Positions 45,541 through 55,188 of a DNA stretch of 64,000 bases are shown here, one piece after another; the first letter of the stretch is position 1, and every line of letters starts with the position of its first letter. This DNA comes from Rhodobacterales bacterium HKCCA1288 (GTDB lineage Bacteria; Pseudomonadota; Alphaproteobacteria; Rhodobacterales; Rhodobacteraceae), in contig CP065161.1 in the NCBI GenBank assembly GCA_015693905.1, forward strand, positions 1,657,001 through 1,721,000, written 5' to 3'. Both the position numbers and the translations under genes were made by a program. The notes under the pieces are model-generated. The model worked only from the letters and a program-made list of their open reading frames with translations. It did not search any database and was not told the origin of the DNA.

Positions 45541-47978
45541 GGCTCAATCAAACGTCTGAGATAATCACGCTCTTGGTCTGGGCGCGTGGTTTCACCAGAA
45601 CGGCGGCGCAGTTCCTCAAGCAATTCCTCTGCACGCCGCGCGGCCTCTTGGCGGGACAATGGCCCGCCTGCCACACCCGCCCCTTCGCCCCCCGTGGCGC
45701 GACCAAGCGGGTCGGTCAATGGGCGCGCAGATCCTTGCTGCTGCCCACCTTGCTGCGCCTCACCCATCTGTGGCGCATCATCCTCGCGGGGGGTGCCGCC
45801 CTCATCGGCAAAGGCGCGCCCCAACTGATCCATACCCTCGCGCAATGCATCCATAGCGTCCGCCTGACGATCCAAAGCACCCGCCACATCGCCCTCTTCC
45901 AAAGCGCGCGCCGCATCACGCATCGCGCGTTCCGCCTCGTCTAAACGATCCCGCGCCGCTTGGCCTTCTTCACGTCCTTGGCCGGGCAAGTTTTCTGCCT
46001 GCTCACGCAAGCTGTCGCGCAAAGCCTCTTGGCGATCGGCAAGGGATTGTTCCCCATCTTGGTCAGAAGGCTCGCCCTGACCAAAACTATCTTGGAAAGA
46101 CCGAAAACTATCATCCGCCAAACCCTGCTGTTCACGCAACGTGTCGCGCAGATCTTCCATCGCGCGTTCGCCCGCGGAACCCTGCCCCTGCCCTTGGGTC
46201 ACTTCCATATTTTCAAGCATTTGTGACAAGGCATCTAGCATCGCCTGCGCCTCGGCCATGCGCCCTTGCTCCATCAACTCCTGAATTTGATCCATCATCT
46301 GGGACAGATCATTCATCGACAACTCCATCCCCTCTTGCCCTTGATCGGGGCTGTCCGTGGGGGTGTCACTGGGTTCGGCAGATTGCGCCAATTCACGGAT
46401 GTAATCATCCATGGCACGCTGTAAATCTTCCATCAGCTGAGCGATTTCTTCGTCACTGGCCCCGCGCCGCATCGCCTCGGATAAGCGTTCTTGCGCTTGG
46501 CGCAGGGCCGCCAACGCATCATCTAAATCTATCTCCTCGAGATCTACCGCCACCTGCCAGAGGATTTCCGCCAATTCATCACGGATTTCACGAGCCAAGG
46601 GCGCAGGGGCCGCCTCTATGCGGCGAATGACACTGCGCAGGGGCAAATAGGTTGCCTCATCCTCCAAATAGGTCTGCGGCGCATAGGTGATGGCGCGCAA
46701 AACCTGCGCCACGCGCGGCGCATTTTCAACCGACCACAAAAGGTCACGGCGCTGTTCAATGAGGCTTGCCGCGAGCGGGTCAAAAAATCTTCGGGATAGC
46801 AAACGTGCCACCTGCAAGGTCGCGCGACCCGTTTGGCCCAAATCATCTTCGACTGTGACAGTGAGGGTCACGGGTAAGTTCGCCAAAACGGATTTGGAGA
46901 GATCTTCGATCAAGGTTTCCGAAAAAGCCGCCCGATCCCCCGAAAACGGCATCGGCAAATCAAAGACCAAATCATCGCGGGGTTCAGGCGGAACGCGCAA
47001 CCCATAGCGCCGAGTCACAGCCTCTAGATCAAGCGATAGGGAGGCGGCACCGCCTAAAATCGCAAAATCATCCTGCGCGCGATAGGCAATCGCCGTTTGA
47101 TCCGGTGCCTCAAGCTGCGGCGCCCCTAATATCGTGACGCTTGGGGGCGCATCAGGGGTCAGGATAAAACGCCATGCTGCGTCACCAATCGCGACATCCC
47201 CTGATTGCGAGATGATCAGATCATCGGCTAAAGCACCTGCCTGATCGCCAAAGCTATGGGTGACCTCCATCGCATCTGCGCTGTCATATATGCGCAAAAT
47301 CAGACGCGTGCCCGTGACAACTTCAATCGCGCTTGCATCCGCATGTGGTAAATCCTGCAGGTAAAGCGTGGGCAGCCCCGTGTAGCGCGGCGGCTCAACC
47401 CATGCTTCCCAACTGGGGCCTACTGCAATCTCTGATCCTTGAGACGGTTGCACCTCACGCGCGGCGTCGCCAAAAATCAGCGCCATCGCCAAAGCGGTCA
47501 GCGCAATTAAGCGCAGCGCATAAGGATCACGGCGGGCCAAGTGTGGAGCGGGTTTGATCGCCTCGAGCCCCGCAAGATCACGCTGCATCCGCGCCAAATG
47601 CGCCTGCCACAGGGCCGCAGTGCGGATTTGACCACGGCCGACCGATATTTCATCCAAATATGCGCTAATCGGGCGATGAGGGTGGCTGTGGTCTAGCCGT
47701 GCAAGGGCTGCATCGCGGCGGGGCCATTGAAATGCGGCAACCCCGCGCCACAGCGTTGTGACAAATAAGCCCGCCAAAACAATCCAAATCGCAGGGTGCA
47801 AAAGAGCCGCCCCCGCGAAAACCCAAACCGCATAGCACAGCGCAACAAGGGACAAAAACGGCCAAAAGGCACCCAAGCCGCGCTCCCAGATCATGGCGGC
47901 CCATGTCAGGCGCAGGGGCCAGCGGATCTGCTGTATCACCTGTGCGGTTTTGTCGATCTCGTCCATCAGCCCCATCAT
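45534..47978 (-). CDS. TIGR02302/DUF4175 membrane protein
   Basis: The 814-residue protein has two membrane helices near residues 37-80 and a further hydrophobic segment near 160. Beta-rich middle domains follow, and a long C-terminal half dominated by Gln, Glu, Asp and Arg helices (from about 470; DEEIAQLMEDLQRAMDDYI) is likely a coiled coil. Length and organisation fit TIGR02302 (DUF4175), conserved in alphaproteobacteria with no known function. It lies 39 bases after lysA on the same strand, its usual partner. It overlaps the zinc-ribbon gene by seven bases at the stop codon. Confidence 0.88.
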   Translation of the reverse strand: MMGLMDEIDKTAQVIQQIRWPLRLTWAAMIWERGLGAFWPFLSLVALCYAVWVFAGAALLHPAIWIVLAGLFVTTLWRGVAAFQWPRRDAALARLDHSHPHRPISAYLDEISVGRGQIRTAALWQAHLARMQRDLAGLEAIKPAPHLARRDPYALRLIALTALAMALIFGDAAREVQPSQGSEIAVGPSWEAWVEPPRYTGLPTLYLQDLPHADASAIEVVTGTRLILRIYDSADAMEVTHSFGDQAGALADDLIISQSGDVAIGDAAWRFILTPDAPPSVTILGAPQLEAPDQTAIAYRAQDDFAILGGAASLSLDLEAVTRRYGLRVPPEPRDDLVFDLPMPFSGDRAAFSETLIEDLSKSVLANLPVTLTVTVEDDLGQTGRATLQVARLLSRRFFDPLAASLIEQRRDLLWSVENAPRVAQVLRAITYAPQTYLEDEATYLPLRSVIRRIEAAPAPLAREIRDELAEILWQVAVDLEEIDLDDALAALRQAQERLSEAMRRGASDEEIAQLMEDLQRAMDDYIRELAQSAEPSDTPTDSPDQGQEGMELSMNDLSQMMDQIQELMEQGRMAEAQAMLDALSQMLENMEVTQGQGQGSAGERAMEDLRDTLREQQGLADDSFRSFQDSFGQGEPSDQDGEQSLADRQEALRDSLREQAENLPGQGREEGQAARDRLDEAERAMRDAARALEEGDVAGALDRQADAMDALREGMDQLGRAFADEGGTPREDDAPQMGEAQQGGQQQGSARPLTDPLGRATGGEGAGVAGGPLSRQEAARRAEELLEELRRRSGETTRPDQERDYLRRLIEPY

Positions 47979-48017
47979 CTGCGGCCTGATTCCAACCCAA
48001 TCAGGCGGGTTCTGGCA

Positions 48018-49283
48018 TTATAGCCATTCAGGAACGATATCGCGGTTGATGATTTCGTCAAACTCTGGACGTTTGCGGATGACGCTGAATTGATCGTCTT
48101 TCACCAAAACCTCTGGGATCAGAGGCCGCGTGTTGTACTCGCTCGACATAACCGCGCCATAGGCCCCTGCCGACCGAAAGGCCACAAGATCCCCTGCGAC
48201 AAGTTTCGGCAGATTGCGGGCTTTGGCGAATGTGTCGCCTGTCTCGCAGACAGGGCCAACCACGTCATAGGGGCGCTGCTCGGCGGCGGCTTCGGCCTCA
48301 ATCACGGGGATGATGTCATGCCACGCGCCATACATCGCAGGGCGGATCAGATCATTCATCGCCGCATCCAAGATCAAGAAATCGCGCCCCTCGCCCGATT
48401 TCACATAGATCACCTCGGACACCAAAATCCCTGCATTTCCTGAAATCAAGCGGCCAGGTTCGATTTCAACCTCAACACCCAAATCCCCAACACAGCGCTT
48501 GATCAAAGCCCCGTATTCAACGGGCAAAGGCGGCGCAGAATTTGACCGCTCATAGGGGATACCCAAGCCTCCCCCCAAATCTAGACGGCGAATATTATGC
48601 CCGTCCGCACGCAAAGCGCGCGTTAAATCGGCCACTTTGTTATAAGCCAACTCGAACGGGGCAAGGTCGGTAAGCTGGCTGCCAATATGCACATCAACCC
48701 CGATCACATCTATCGCAGGCAGGCTTGCTGCATAGGCGTAGACCTCGCGGGCGCGGGCGATGGGGATACCAAATTTATTTTCAGATTTGCCTGTGGCGAT
48801 CTTTTCGTGCGTTTTCGCGTCAACATCGGGATTAACACGAATGGTAATCGGTGCCGTCACGCCAAGGCTTTGTGCGACCTCGGACAAAACCGCCAATTCA
48901 GGCTCCGATTCCACGTTGAATTGCCGAATGCCACCTTCGAGAACAGTGCGCATCTCTGCGCGGGTCTTACCCACGCCAGAAAACACGATTTTCGATCCAT
49001 CAACACCCGCAGCGCGTGCGCGGGCGTATTCGCCGCCAGACACAACATCCATACCCGCGCCCAAATTGCCCAAATGGCGTAATACCGCTTGGTTTGAGTT
49101 GGATTTCACGGCGAAACAAACAAGATTGTCCAAGCCCGCAAGCGCGTCTTTGAACAAACTGTAATGGCGGGTCAGCGTGGCTGTGGAATAGAGGTAAAAC
49201 GGCGTGCCAACCTGAGCGGCGATTTCGCGCACGGCAACATCCTCGGCATAAAGCTCGCCGTTCTTATACAGAAAATGATCCAT
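48018..49283 (-). CDS. lysA: Diaminopimelate decarboxylase
   Basis: LysA makes L-lysine from meso-diaminopimelate. The 421-residue PLP enzyme has the PLP-lysine motif CFAVKSNSNQAVL near 53-65, the HIGSQL block near 198-203, DLGGGLGIPY near 235-244 and the catalytic Cys of the partner subunit in VCETGDTFAK near 347-356. ATG 49283 gives the standard N-terminus (MDHFLYKNGELY). It is divergent from the quinone oxidoreductase gene and 39 bases before DUF4175. Confidence 0.96.
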   Translation of the reverse strand: MDHFLYKNGELYAEDVAVREIAAQVGTPFYLYSTATLTRHYSLFKDALAGLDNLVCFAVKSNSNQAVLRHLGNLGAGMDVVSGGEYARARAAGVDGSKIVFSGVGKTRAEMRTVLEGGIRQFNVESEPELAVLSEVAQSLGVTAPITIRVNPDVDAKTHEKIATGKSENKFGIPIARAREVYAYAASLPAIDVIGVDVHIGSQLTDLAPFELAYNKVADLTRALRADGHNIRRLDLGGGLGIPYERSNSAPPLPVEYGALIKRCVGDLGVEVEIEPGRLISGNAGILVSEVIYVKSGEGRDFLILDAAMNDLIRPAMYGAWHDIIPVIEAEAAAEQRPYDVVGPVCETGDTFAKARNLPKLVAGDLVAFRSAGAYGAVMSSEYNTRPLIPEVLVKDDQFSVIRKRPEFDEIINRDIVPEWL

Positions 49284-49420
49284 TGCCCGACCTCCGCGCG
49301 GCATCTTTTGGGTGCGCCTCGCGCTTATCACCCTTGCGCGCGGTTTCAAACCCTCTCTGGACGGGCAGGGGGCTGCGCCCTAGGTTCCGTGCAACGATAT
49401 TTCTCCAAAGGGAAACGCAT

Positions 49421-50407
49421 ATGAGCGATCTGGCAAAAACCGTCATCATCGAGGCACATGGTGGATCTGAGGTCTTGAAATTGGTTGAACGGCCCGTGGG
49501 TGACCCACAGGCGGGCGAGGTTAAAATCCGCCACAAAGCCGTTGGGCTGAATTTCATTGATGTTTATCAACGCTCTGGCTTGTATCCAATGGCGCTGCCC
49601 CATGCTTTGGGTATGGAAGCCGCAGGGATTGTCGAGGCGGTTGGCGCAGGTGTAACCCATCTCAAAGAAGGCGACCGCGTGGCCTATGCAGCGCAACCGC
49701 CCGGGGCCTATACCGAGGCCCGCGTCATGCCTGCCGCGCAAGTCTGCCCTCTGCCAGATGCGATTTCGTTCGAAGAGGGCGCGGCAATGATGCTGAAAGG
49801 TCTGACCGCGCATTACCTGTTTCGCCGCACCACCGAGATCAAGCGCGGGGATCGGGTGTTGTTCCACGCGGCGGCAGGCGGTGTTGGTTTGATTGCCTGC
49901 CAATGGGCACGCTCCGAAGGGATCGAATTGATCGGAACTGCAGGGTCTGACGCAAAGTGCGCGCTGGCGCTTGCACATGGCGCGACCCATTGCATCAACT
50001 ATAGCACCGAGGACTTCACCGCGCAGACCCGCGAGATCACTGGCGGGACAGGCGTTGATGTTGTGATGGATTCCATAGGCGCCGCCACATTTGAAGGCTC
50101 GCTTGACTGCTTGCGCCCCTTGGGGATGATGATTTCCTTCGGCAATGCCTCAGGCCCTGTGCCGCCCGTATCCCTCGCGACATTGGCGGGCAAAGGATCG
50201 CTCAAGATCACACGCCCCACATTGTTCACCCATATCGCGGATCACGATACCTGCCAAACCATGGCGCGCGAGTTGTTCGACAAGGTCACGGCAGGCGATG
50301 TGACAATCCGCATTGATCAGCGATTTGCGCTTGAGGAGATTTCCAAAGCCCATGATGCGCTAGAAGCGCGGGCCACCACAGGATCAACCATCCTGACGTT
50401 GGACTAG
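49421..50407 (+). CDS. NADPH:quinone oxidoreductase (zeta-crystallin type)
   Basis: A medium-chain dehydrogenase without zinc, 328 residues. The GroES-like domain carries VGLNFIDVYQRSGLYP near 42-57 and LGMEAAGIVEAVGAGV, and the Rossmann loop is in HAAAGGVGLIACQWA near 146-160, followed by IGTAGSDAKCALA. It reduces quinones or enones with NADPH, probably as one-electron-safe detoxification. I took ATG 49421 (MSDLAKTV), preceded by AAAGGGAAA. Confidence 0.92.
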   Translation: MSDLAKTVIIEAHGGSEVLKLVERPVGDPQAGEVKIRHKAVGLNFIDVYQRSGLYPMALPHALGMEAAGIVEAVGAGVTHLKEGDRVAYAAQPPGAYTEARVMPAAQVCPLPDAISFEEGAAMMLKGLTAHYLFRRTTEIKRGDRVLFHAAAGGVGLIACQWARSEGIELIGTAGSDAKCALALAHGATHCINYSTEDFTAQTREITGGTGVDVVMDSIGAATFEGSLDCLRPLGMMISFGNASGPVPPVSLATLAGKGSLKITRPTLFTHIADHDTCQTMARELFDKVTAGDVTIRIDQRFALEEISKAHDALEARATTGSTILTLD

Positions 50408-50410
50408 GCC

Positions 50411-50728
50411 TCAGACTTCGTGGCGGGAGCGCAAGAACAAATAAAGCGGCAGGCCGCAGCTGACCCCGATCCCGTAAATCGCGGGGATTGCCAAAAGCGA
50501 CACCCAATCGCGCCGCGCAATCCCCTCAACCAATATCCAAACGGTCAGGGTGACAGCGGCAATGGTCAAATCCCAGACCAGACCTGATGAAGCATCATTG
50601 GCGTGCCACGCATCCACCATCGCCATAATCGACCAGTCATTCGCGGCCAACCATGGCAAGAAATATTGCATTGGCAAAATCGTTCCCAAAATAGCCAAGC
50701 CTAGGTAGATCATTCGCAGTTTCGACAT
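50411..50728 (-). CDS. DUF2834 membrane protein
   Basis: A 105-residue protein with three hydrophobic helices (IYLGLAILGTILPMQYFLPW, LTIAAVTLTVWILVEGI, LLAIPAIYGIGVSCGLPLYL). The pattern fits DUF2834, small membrane proteins of unknown function in proteobacteria and cyanobacteria. ATG 50728 (MSKLRMIY) is the likely start; an upstream ATG at 50770 would add 14 residues. It is convergent with the quinone oxidoreductase gene, three bases apart. Confidence 0.8.
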   Translation of the reverse strand: MSKLRMIYLGLAILGTILPMQYFLPWLAANDWSIMAMVDAWHANDASSGLVWDLTIAAVTLTVWILVEGIARRDWVSLLAIPAIYGIGVSCGLPLYLFLRSRHEV

Positions 50729-50780
50729 TCGGCTTCCCCTTTTACCCATCTTCTGCGCAGCAGATAGCACGCGCGCAAGT

Positions 50781-50823
50781 TTTGCAAATTATTCAGTCGT
50801 AACGCGACAATATATTGTCGCGT
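50781..50823. promoter_or_regulatory. 22-bp perfect palindrome and TTTGCAAA upstream of ETF-QO
   Basis: Eleven-base arms ACGCGACAATA and TATTGTCGCGT meet without spacer at 50802-50823. Fourteen bases before it is the 8-base palindrome TTTGCAAA (50781-50788), the motif reported for PccR/RamB-type short-chain acyl-CoA regulators. The palindrome's half-site CGACAA resembles the dyad upstream of phaA (59727-59747), CGACAA-N9-TTGTCG. It lies 86 bases before the ETF-QO start and 73 bases upstream of the DUF2834 start. A dimeric repressor such as a TetR-type protein could bind here. Confidence 0.55.
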
Positions 50824-50909
50824 ATCAATTGACCCCCTGACCCAGATCGCGCTACCTGTTCCTGACACTTTACGCCCAGACCACCCGACTGTCGGAAGGA
50901 ACGAGACCC

Positions 50910-52562
50910 ATGGCGGATATAGAACGCGAATCCGTAGAATATGATGTCGTCATCGTTGGCGCAGGCCCATCAGGCCTATCTGCCGCGATCCGTCTCAAGC
51001 AACTTGACCCCGATCTCAGTGTGGTCGTGCTTGAAAAAGGGTCAGAGGTTGGGGCGCATATCCTGTCAGGTGCGGTGCTTGACCCCGCAGGGCTTGACGC
51101 GCTGATCCCTGATTGGAAAGCCAAAGGTGCGCCTGTTACAGTGCCAGTGCGCGAAGATAATTTCTATATGCTCGGCGAAGCGGGCGGCATTCGTTTGCCC
51201 AATATGCTGATGCCACCCTTGATGAACAATCACGGCAATTACATCGTTTCGATGGGCAATGTCTGCCGTTGGTTGGCTGAGCAAGCCGAAGGCTTGGGCG
51301 TTGAGATTTTCCCCGGCATGGCCTGTTCTGAATTGGTTTATGCGGATGACGGGTCTGTCAAAGGGGTCGTTGCGGGCGTGTTTGGTCTGAATGCGGATGG
51401 CACCCCCTCAGACGGCTTTGAACCGGGGATGGAGCTGCACGGCAAATATGTCTTCTTGGGCGAAGGCGTGCGCGGCTCACTGACCAAAGAGGTCATTTCA
51501 AAATTCGGCCTTTCCGAGGGCAAAGAACCGCAGAAATTCGGCCTTGGGATGAAAGAAATTTGGGAAATTGACCCCGCCAAGCACCGCGAGGGGACTGTGA
51601 CCCATACGATGGGTTGGCCGCTTGGAAATAATGCAGGCGGCGGCAGCTTTGTATATCACCTTGATAACAATCAAGTTTATGTGGGTTTCGTGGTGCATTT
51701 GAACTATGAGAACCCGCATCTATACCCCTACATGGAATTCCAACGCTTCAAGCATCATCCGATGATTGCTGAGTTGTTGAAGGGTGGAAAACGTGTTGCC
51801 TATGGCGCGCGCGCGATTTCCGAAGGCGGCTATCAATCTATGCCAAACCCTGTCGCGCCAGGTGTTGCGATTTTGGGCTGTGGCGTGGGCCTTGTGAACG
51901 TGCCGCGTATCAAGGGCAACCATAACGCGATGCTCTCGGGCATTGCGGCCGCCGAAGCGGCGCATAGCGCGATCAAGGCGGGCCGCTCAAGTGACAGGCT
52001 GGACGATTACGCCACGGCACTCACCGATGGCCCGATTGGCAAAGATCTAAAGCGTGTGCGCAACGTCAAACCGCTTTGGTCAAAATTTGGCCTTTTGGGC
52101 GGCCTGAGCTTTGGTGGTTTGGACATGTGGGTTGCGAACCTGACGGGGCTCAATCTTTTTGGCACAATGCGTCACGGCAAAACCGATGCCGCCGCAACGG
52201 GCAAAGCCAAGGATTTCGCGCCAATCGATTATCCAAAACCAGATGGGGTTTTGTCCTTTGACCGGCTGACCAATGTCAGTTTCTCAATGACCAATCACGA
52301 AGAAAGCCAACCCGCGCATCTGCGTCTTGCGGATGCCTCGGTGCCGATTTCAATTAATCTGCCCGAATATGCCGAACCTGCACAACGCTACTGCCCCGCA
52401 GGGGTTTACGAAGTTGTGGAGGAAGCGGGTAAAGACGCGCGCTTTGTGATCAATTTCCAAAACTGTGTGCATTGCAAAACATGCGACATCAAAGACCCCT
52501 CGCAAAATATCACTTGGGTCACACCGCAAGGTGGGGATGGGCCAAATTACCCGAATATGTGA
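50910..52562 (+). CDS. Electron-transfer flavoprotein:ubiquinone oxidoreductase
   Basis: ETF-QO passes electrons from ETF, the acceptor for acyl-CoA dehydrogenases, to ubiquinone at the inner membrane. The 550-residue protein has the FAD Rossmann motif VIVGAGPSGLSAAIRL near 14-29, the flavin segment GAHILSGAVLDP near 49-60, the membrane-associated quinone region near 390-420 and the C-terminal 4Fe-4S site with CPAGVYE and CVHCKTCDIKDP near 518-529. The usual length of about 550 fits. Confidence 0.96.
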   Translation: MADIERESVEYDVVIVGAGPSGLSAAIRLKQLDPDLSVVVLEKGSEVGAHILSGAVLDPAGLDALIPDWKAKGAPVTVPVREDNFYMLGEAGGIRLPNMLMPPLMNNHGNYIVSMGNVCRWLAEQAEGLGVEIFPGMACSELVYADDGSVKGVVAGVFGLNADGTPSDGFEPGMELHGKYVFLGEGVRGSLTKEVISKFGLSEGKEPQKFGLGMKEIWEIDPAKHREGTVTHTMGWPLGNNAGGGSFVYHLDNNQVYVGFVVHLNYENPHLYPYMEFQRFKHHPMIAELLKGGKRVAYGARAISEGGYQSMPNPVAPGVAILGCGVGLVNVPRIKGNHNAMLSGIAAAEAAHSAIKAGRSSDRLDDYATALTDGPIGKDLKRVRNVKPLWSKFGLLGGLSFGGLDMWVANLTGLNLFGTMRHGKTDAAATGKAKDFAPIDYPKPDGVLSFDRLTNVSFSMTNHEESQPAHLRLADASVPISINLPEYAEPAQRYCPAGVYEVVEEAGKDARFVINFQNCVHCKTCDIKDPSQNITWVTPQGGDGPNYPNM

Positions 52563-52586
52563 TTGAAAATCGGATTAATTCAGCAG

Positions 52587-52623
52587 GGCGCGGCATCTTT
52601 ATCGGGTGTCGCGCCATTGTTTT
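52587..52623 (+). terminator. Rho-independent terminator after ETF-QO
   Basis: The nine-base arms GGCGCGGCA and TGTCGCGCC (one G-T pair) enclose TCTTTATCGGG and are followed by ATTGTTTT. It separates ETF-QO from the TPR gene. Confidence 0.75.
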
Positions 52624-52672
52624 CATCCGATCAAGCCCCTAATCTCAGTCACATATAAACGGGAGCCACCCT

Positions 52673-54364
52673 ATGCGTCACCTGACAGCCTCAGCCTTGA
52701 TCCTTGCCCTGTCTCTCGGCGGGCAAATACACAAGGCCGAGGCGCAGATTGTGAACCGTGACACAAGCGCGGGGGCCTATCTCGCTGCGCGCCATGCGCT
52801 GAACGAAAGCAACTATCGGGTTGCAGCGAATTATCTGGATCAATTGCTAGCCTTAGATCGCACGAACGGGGATTTGGCCATCAATGCGATCCTTTCCCAT
52901 GCGGCCTTGGGGGATTGGTCACGAGCCGCCGAGATTTCAACCACCATCAAGGACGACAATCCAAGCCGTGAATTGGCAGATTTGGCGATCTTGGTCGACC
53001 TTTTGCAGAGAGGCGATGTTGAGGCCGCATTCACCCGCATCCGTGCTGAGCGGGGCGCGGGTCTATTGGTGGATGATCTGATTGCGGGCTGGCTTTACCT
53101 TGCACAGGGCCAAATGGATCTCGCAAGCGACAGTTTTAATGGGCTTGCGGGGGATCAGGGGCTTGCCGATCTCGCCTATTACCACTTGGCCCTCGCCCGT
53201 GGTGCGGTCGGCGATTTTGAGGGTGCCGCACAGATTTATGAGGGCGTGGAATTCAATCTGGGCGCAGCAGGATCACGCATCCTGCGGGCCTATGCGCAAA
53301 CCTTGGTGCAACTTGACCGCGCGGATGACGCTGTGGCGATGTTGGACGGCATCTTGTCCCAAAATCGTGATCCCAGCCTTGCGGCCCTGCGGGATGACAT
53401 CGCGACCAATCCAACCCGCAGCTATGATTTTGTCGTCACCCCGCAACAAGGTTTAGCGGAGGTTTTCTTCACATTGGCCGAGGCCTTAGGGCGCGAGAGC
53501 GGGCCAACCCTGCCGCTGATTTACGCACGAGCGGCCTATCACATTGACCCTAACCATCTGGAGGCCGCGCTTTTAAGCGGTGATCTGTTGGTGGAAACGG
53601 GCCAGTTTGAGCTGGCGGTTGAGATCTATGGTGCCGTGCCTGCAGATCACCCCTTAGCCCTTGAGGCAACGATTGGCCGTTCTGATGCCTTTGCCCGCAC
53701 AGGCCGCAGTGATGAAGCGATCACAACCCTGCAAGACCTGATTGCCGCAGAGCCACAGCCCTTTGCCGTTCATGCACAGCTTGGCGATTTGCTGCGCCGT
53801 GACGAGCGGTTCACCGAGGCCGCAGCGGCCTATAGCCAAGCGGTAGAGCTGATTGATCAAGAAGATCCAAGGTTCTGGTTCCTGTTTTATGCGCGCGGGA
53901 TTTGCTATGAACAAACCGATGAATGGGATGCAGCCGAAGCAGATTTCCGTAAGGCGCTGCGCCTAAGCCCTGACCAAGCCTCCGTGTTGAATTACTTGGG
54001 CTATTCTTTGGTGGAACAACGCCGCAATCTAGACGAGGCGTTGACGATGATCGAACGTGCGGTCGCGCTAGAACCCGAGTCTGGCTATATCGTAGACAGC
54101 CTTGCTTGGGTCTATTTCCGCCTTGGTCGCTATCAGGAGGCAGTCGCGCCAATGGAACGTGCGGTCGAATTGCTGCCCACTGACCCGATCGTCAATGATC
54201 ATCTGGGCGATGTGTATTGGAAGGTTGGTCGTCAACGCGAAGCGCGGTTCCAATGGGAACGCGCGCTGTCCTTTGAACCGACCGAAGAAGATGCTGAGCG
54301 GATCAGACTGAAACTTGAGCTCGGTCTGGATGCGGTTCAGCAACGCGAGGTCGAAGGGAAATGA
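52673..54364 (+). CDS. Exported TPR-repeat protein
   Basis: The 563-residue protein has a signal peptide (LTASALILALSLGGQIHKAEA, cleaved near residue 24) and at least eight tetratricopeptide repeats. Clear copies are FWFLFYARGICYEQTDEWDA near 400-420 and SVLNYLGYSLVEQRRNLDEA near 440-460. Such arrays form a superhelical scaffold for other proteins. Proteins of this size and makeup in Rhodobacteraceae sit beside ispE, with which it overlaps by ATGA. Partner unknown. Confidence 0.88.
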   Translation: MRHLTASALILALSLGGQIHKAEAQIVNRDTSAGAYLAARHALNESNYRVAANYLDQLLALDRTNGDLAINAILSHAALGDWSRAAEISTTIKDDNPSRELADLAILVDLLQRGDVEAAFTRIRAERGAGLLVDDLIAGWLYLAQGQMDLASDSFNGLAGDQGLADLAYYHLALARGAVGDFEGAAQIYEGVEFNLGAAGSRILRAYAQTLVQLDRADDAVAMLDGILSQNRDPSLAALRDDIATNPTRSYDFVVTPQQGLAEVFFTLAEALGRESGPTLPLIYARAAYHIDPNHLEAALLSGDLLVETGQFELAVEIYGAVPADHPLALEATIGRSDAFARTGRSDEAITTLQDLIAAEPQPFAVHAQLGDLLRRDERFTEAAAAYSQAVELIDQEDPRFWFLFYARGICYEQTDEWDAAEADFRKALRLSPDQASVLNYLGYSLVEQRRNLDEALTMIERAVALEPESGYIVDSLAWVYFRLGRYQEAVAPMERAVELLPTDPIVNDHLGDVYWKVGRQREARFQWERALSFEPTEEDAERIRLKLELGLDAVQQREVEGK

Positions 54365-55185
54365 CCCTGCGCCCCGCACAAGCCAAGCTCAATCTGGCTT
54401 TGCATGTGGTGGGCCAAAGGGCGGATGGGTATCACTTACTCGACTCGCTTGTGTGCTTTGTTGAGGTAGCAGATTACCTTGAAATCAGCCCAGCAGAGGA
54501 ACTTACCCTCACAGTTTCAGGCCCTTTTGCCCAGGGTGTGCCCACAGATCAGCGTAATTCGGTGCTTAAAGCGGCGGGTCTTTTCCCGCGCATAAAGGGC
54601 CAAGGTGCTGCAATCCATCTGGTCAAAAACCTGCCCCATGGCGCTGGAATTGGCGGTGGGTCTGCTGATGCGGCGGCCACTTTGCAGGGGCTTGCAGACC
54701 TATGGGGATGCGATCTGCCCCCGCGCGATGCGATCCTATCTTTGGGCGCAGATGTGCCAGTGTGCCTTGAGACTGCGCCCGTTTATATGCGCGGCATTGG
54801 CGATGAAATCACCGCCGCGCCCACGCTGCCACCGCTTTGGGCGGTTTTGGTCAATCCCAATCTGCCACTGGCCACACCATCTGTATTTGCCGCGCTGACC
54901 ACCAAGACCAATCCCGCACTGTCGGCATGGCATGATGATTTTTGGACTTGGATCGCCGCGCAACGCAATGATCTACAAGACCCCGCCATCGACCTTTGCC
55001 CAGAGATTGGCACTGTTTTGGCAGAACTGCGCCGCACCAAAGATATGCGTCTGGCCCGTATGAGCGGATCAGGCAGCACCTGCTTTGCCCTTTATGACAG
55101 CGCCGTTGCCGCTGAAAAAGCAGCCGCAGACCTCGCGGCCAACAAGCCGCACTGGTGGGTCAAAACGGGTGCAGTTCTTCGTTAA
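54361..55185 (+). CDS. ispE: 4-diphosphocytidyl-2-C-methyl-D-erythritol kinase
   Basis: IspE is the fourth enzyme of the MEP isoprenoid pathway. The 274-residue GHMP kinase has the substrate block AQAKLNLALHVVGQRADGYH near 6-25, the ATP loop LPHGAGIGGGSADAAATL near 88-105 and the C-terminal SGSGSTCFALY near 236-246. It is read directly from the TPR gene (ATGA). It feeds the convergent polyprenyl diphosphate synthase, three bases away on the other strand. Confidence 0.96.
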   Translation: MTLRPAQAKLNLALHVVGQRADGYHLLDSLVCFVEVADYLEISPAEELTLTVSGPFAQGVPTDQRNSVLKAAGLFPRIKGQGAAIHLVKNLPHGAGIGGGSADAAATLQGLADLWGCDLPPRDAILSLGADVPVCLETAPVYMRGIGDEITAAPTLPPLWAVLVNPNLPLATPSVFAALTTKTNPALSAWHDDFWTWIAAQRNDLQDPAIDLCPEIGTVLAELRRTKDMRLARMSGSGSTCFALYDSAVAAEKAAADLAANKPHWWVKTGAVLR

Positions 55186-55188
55186 GGA

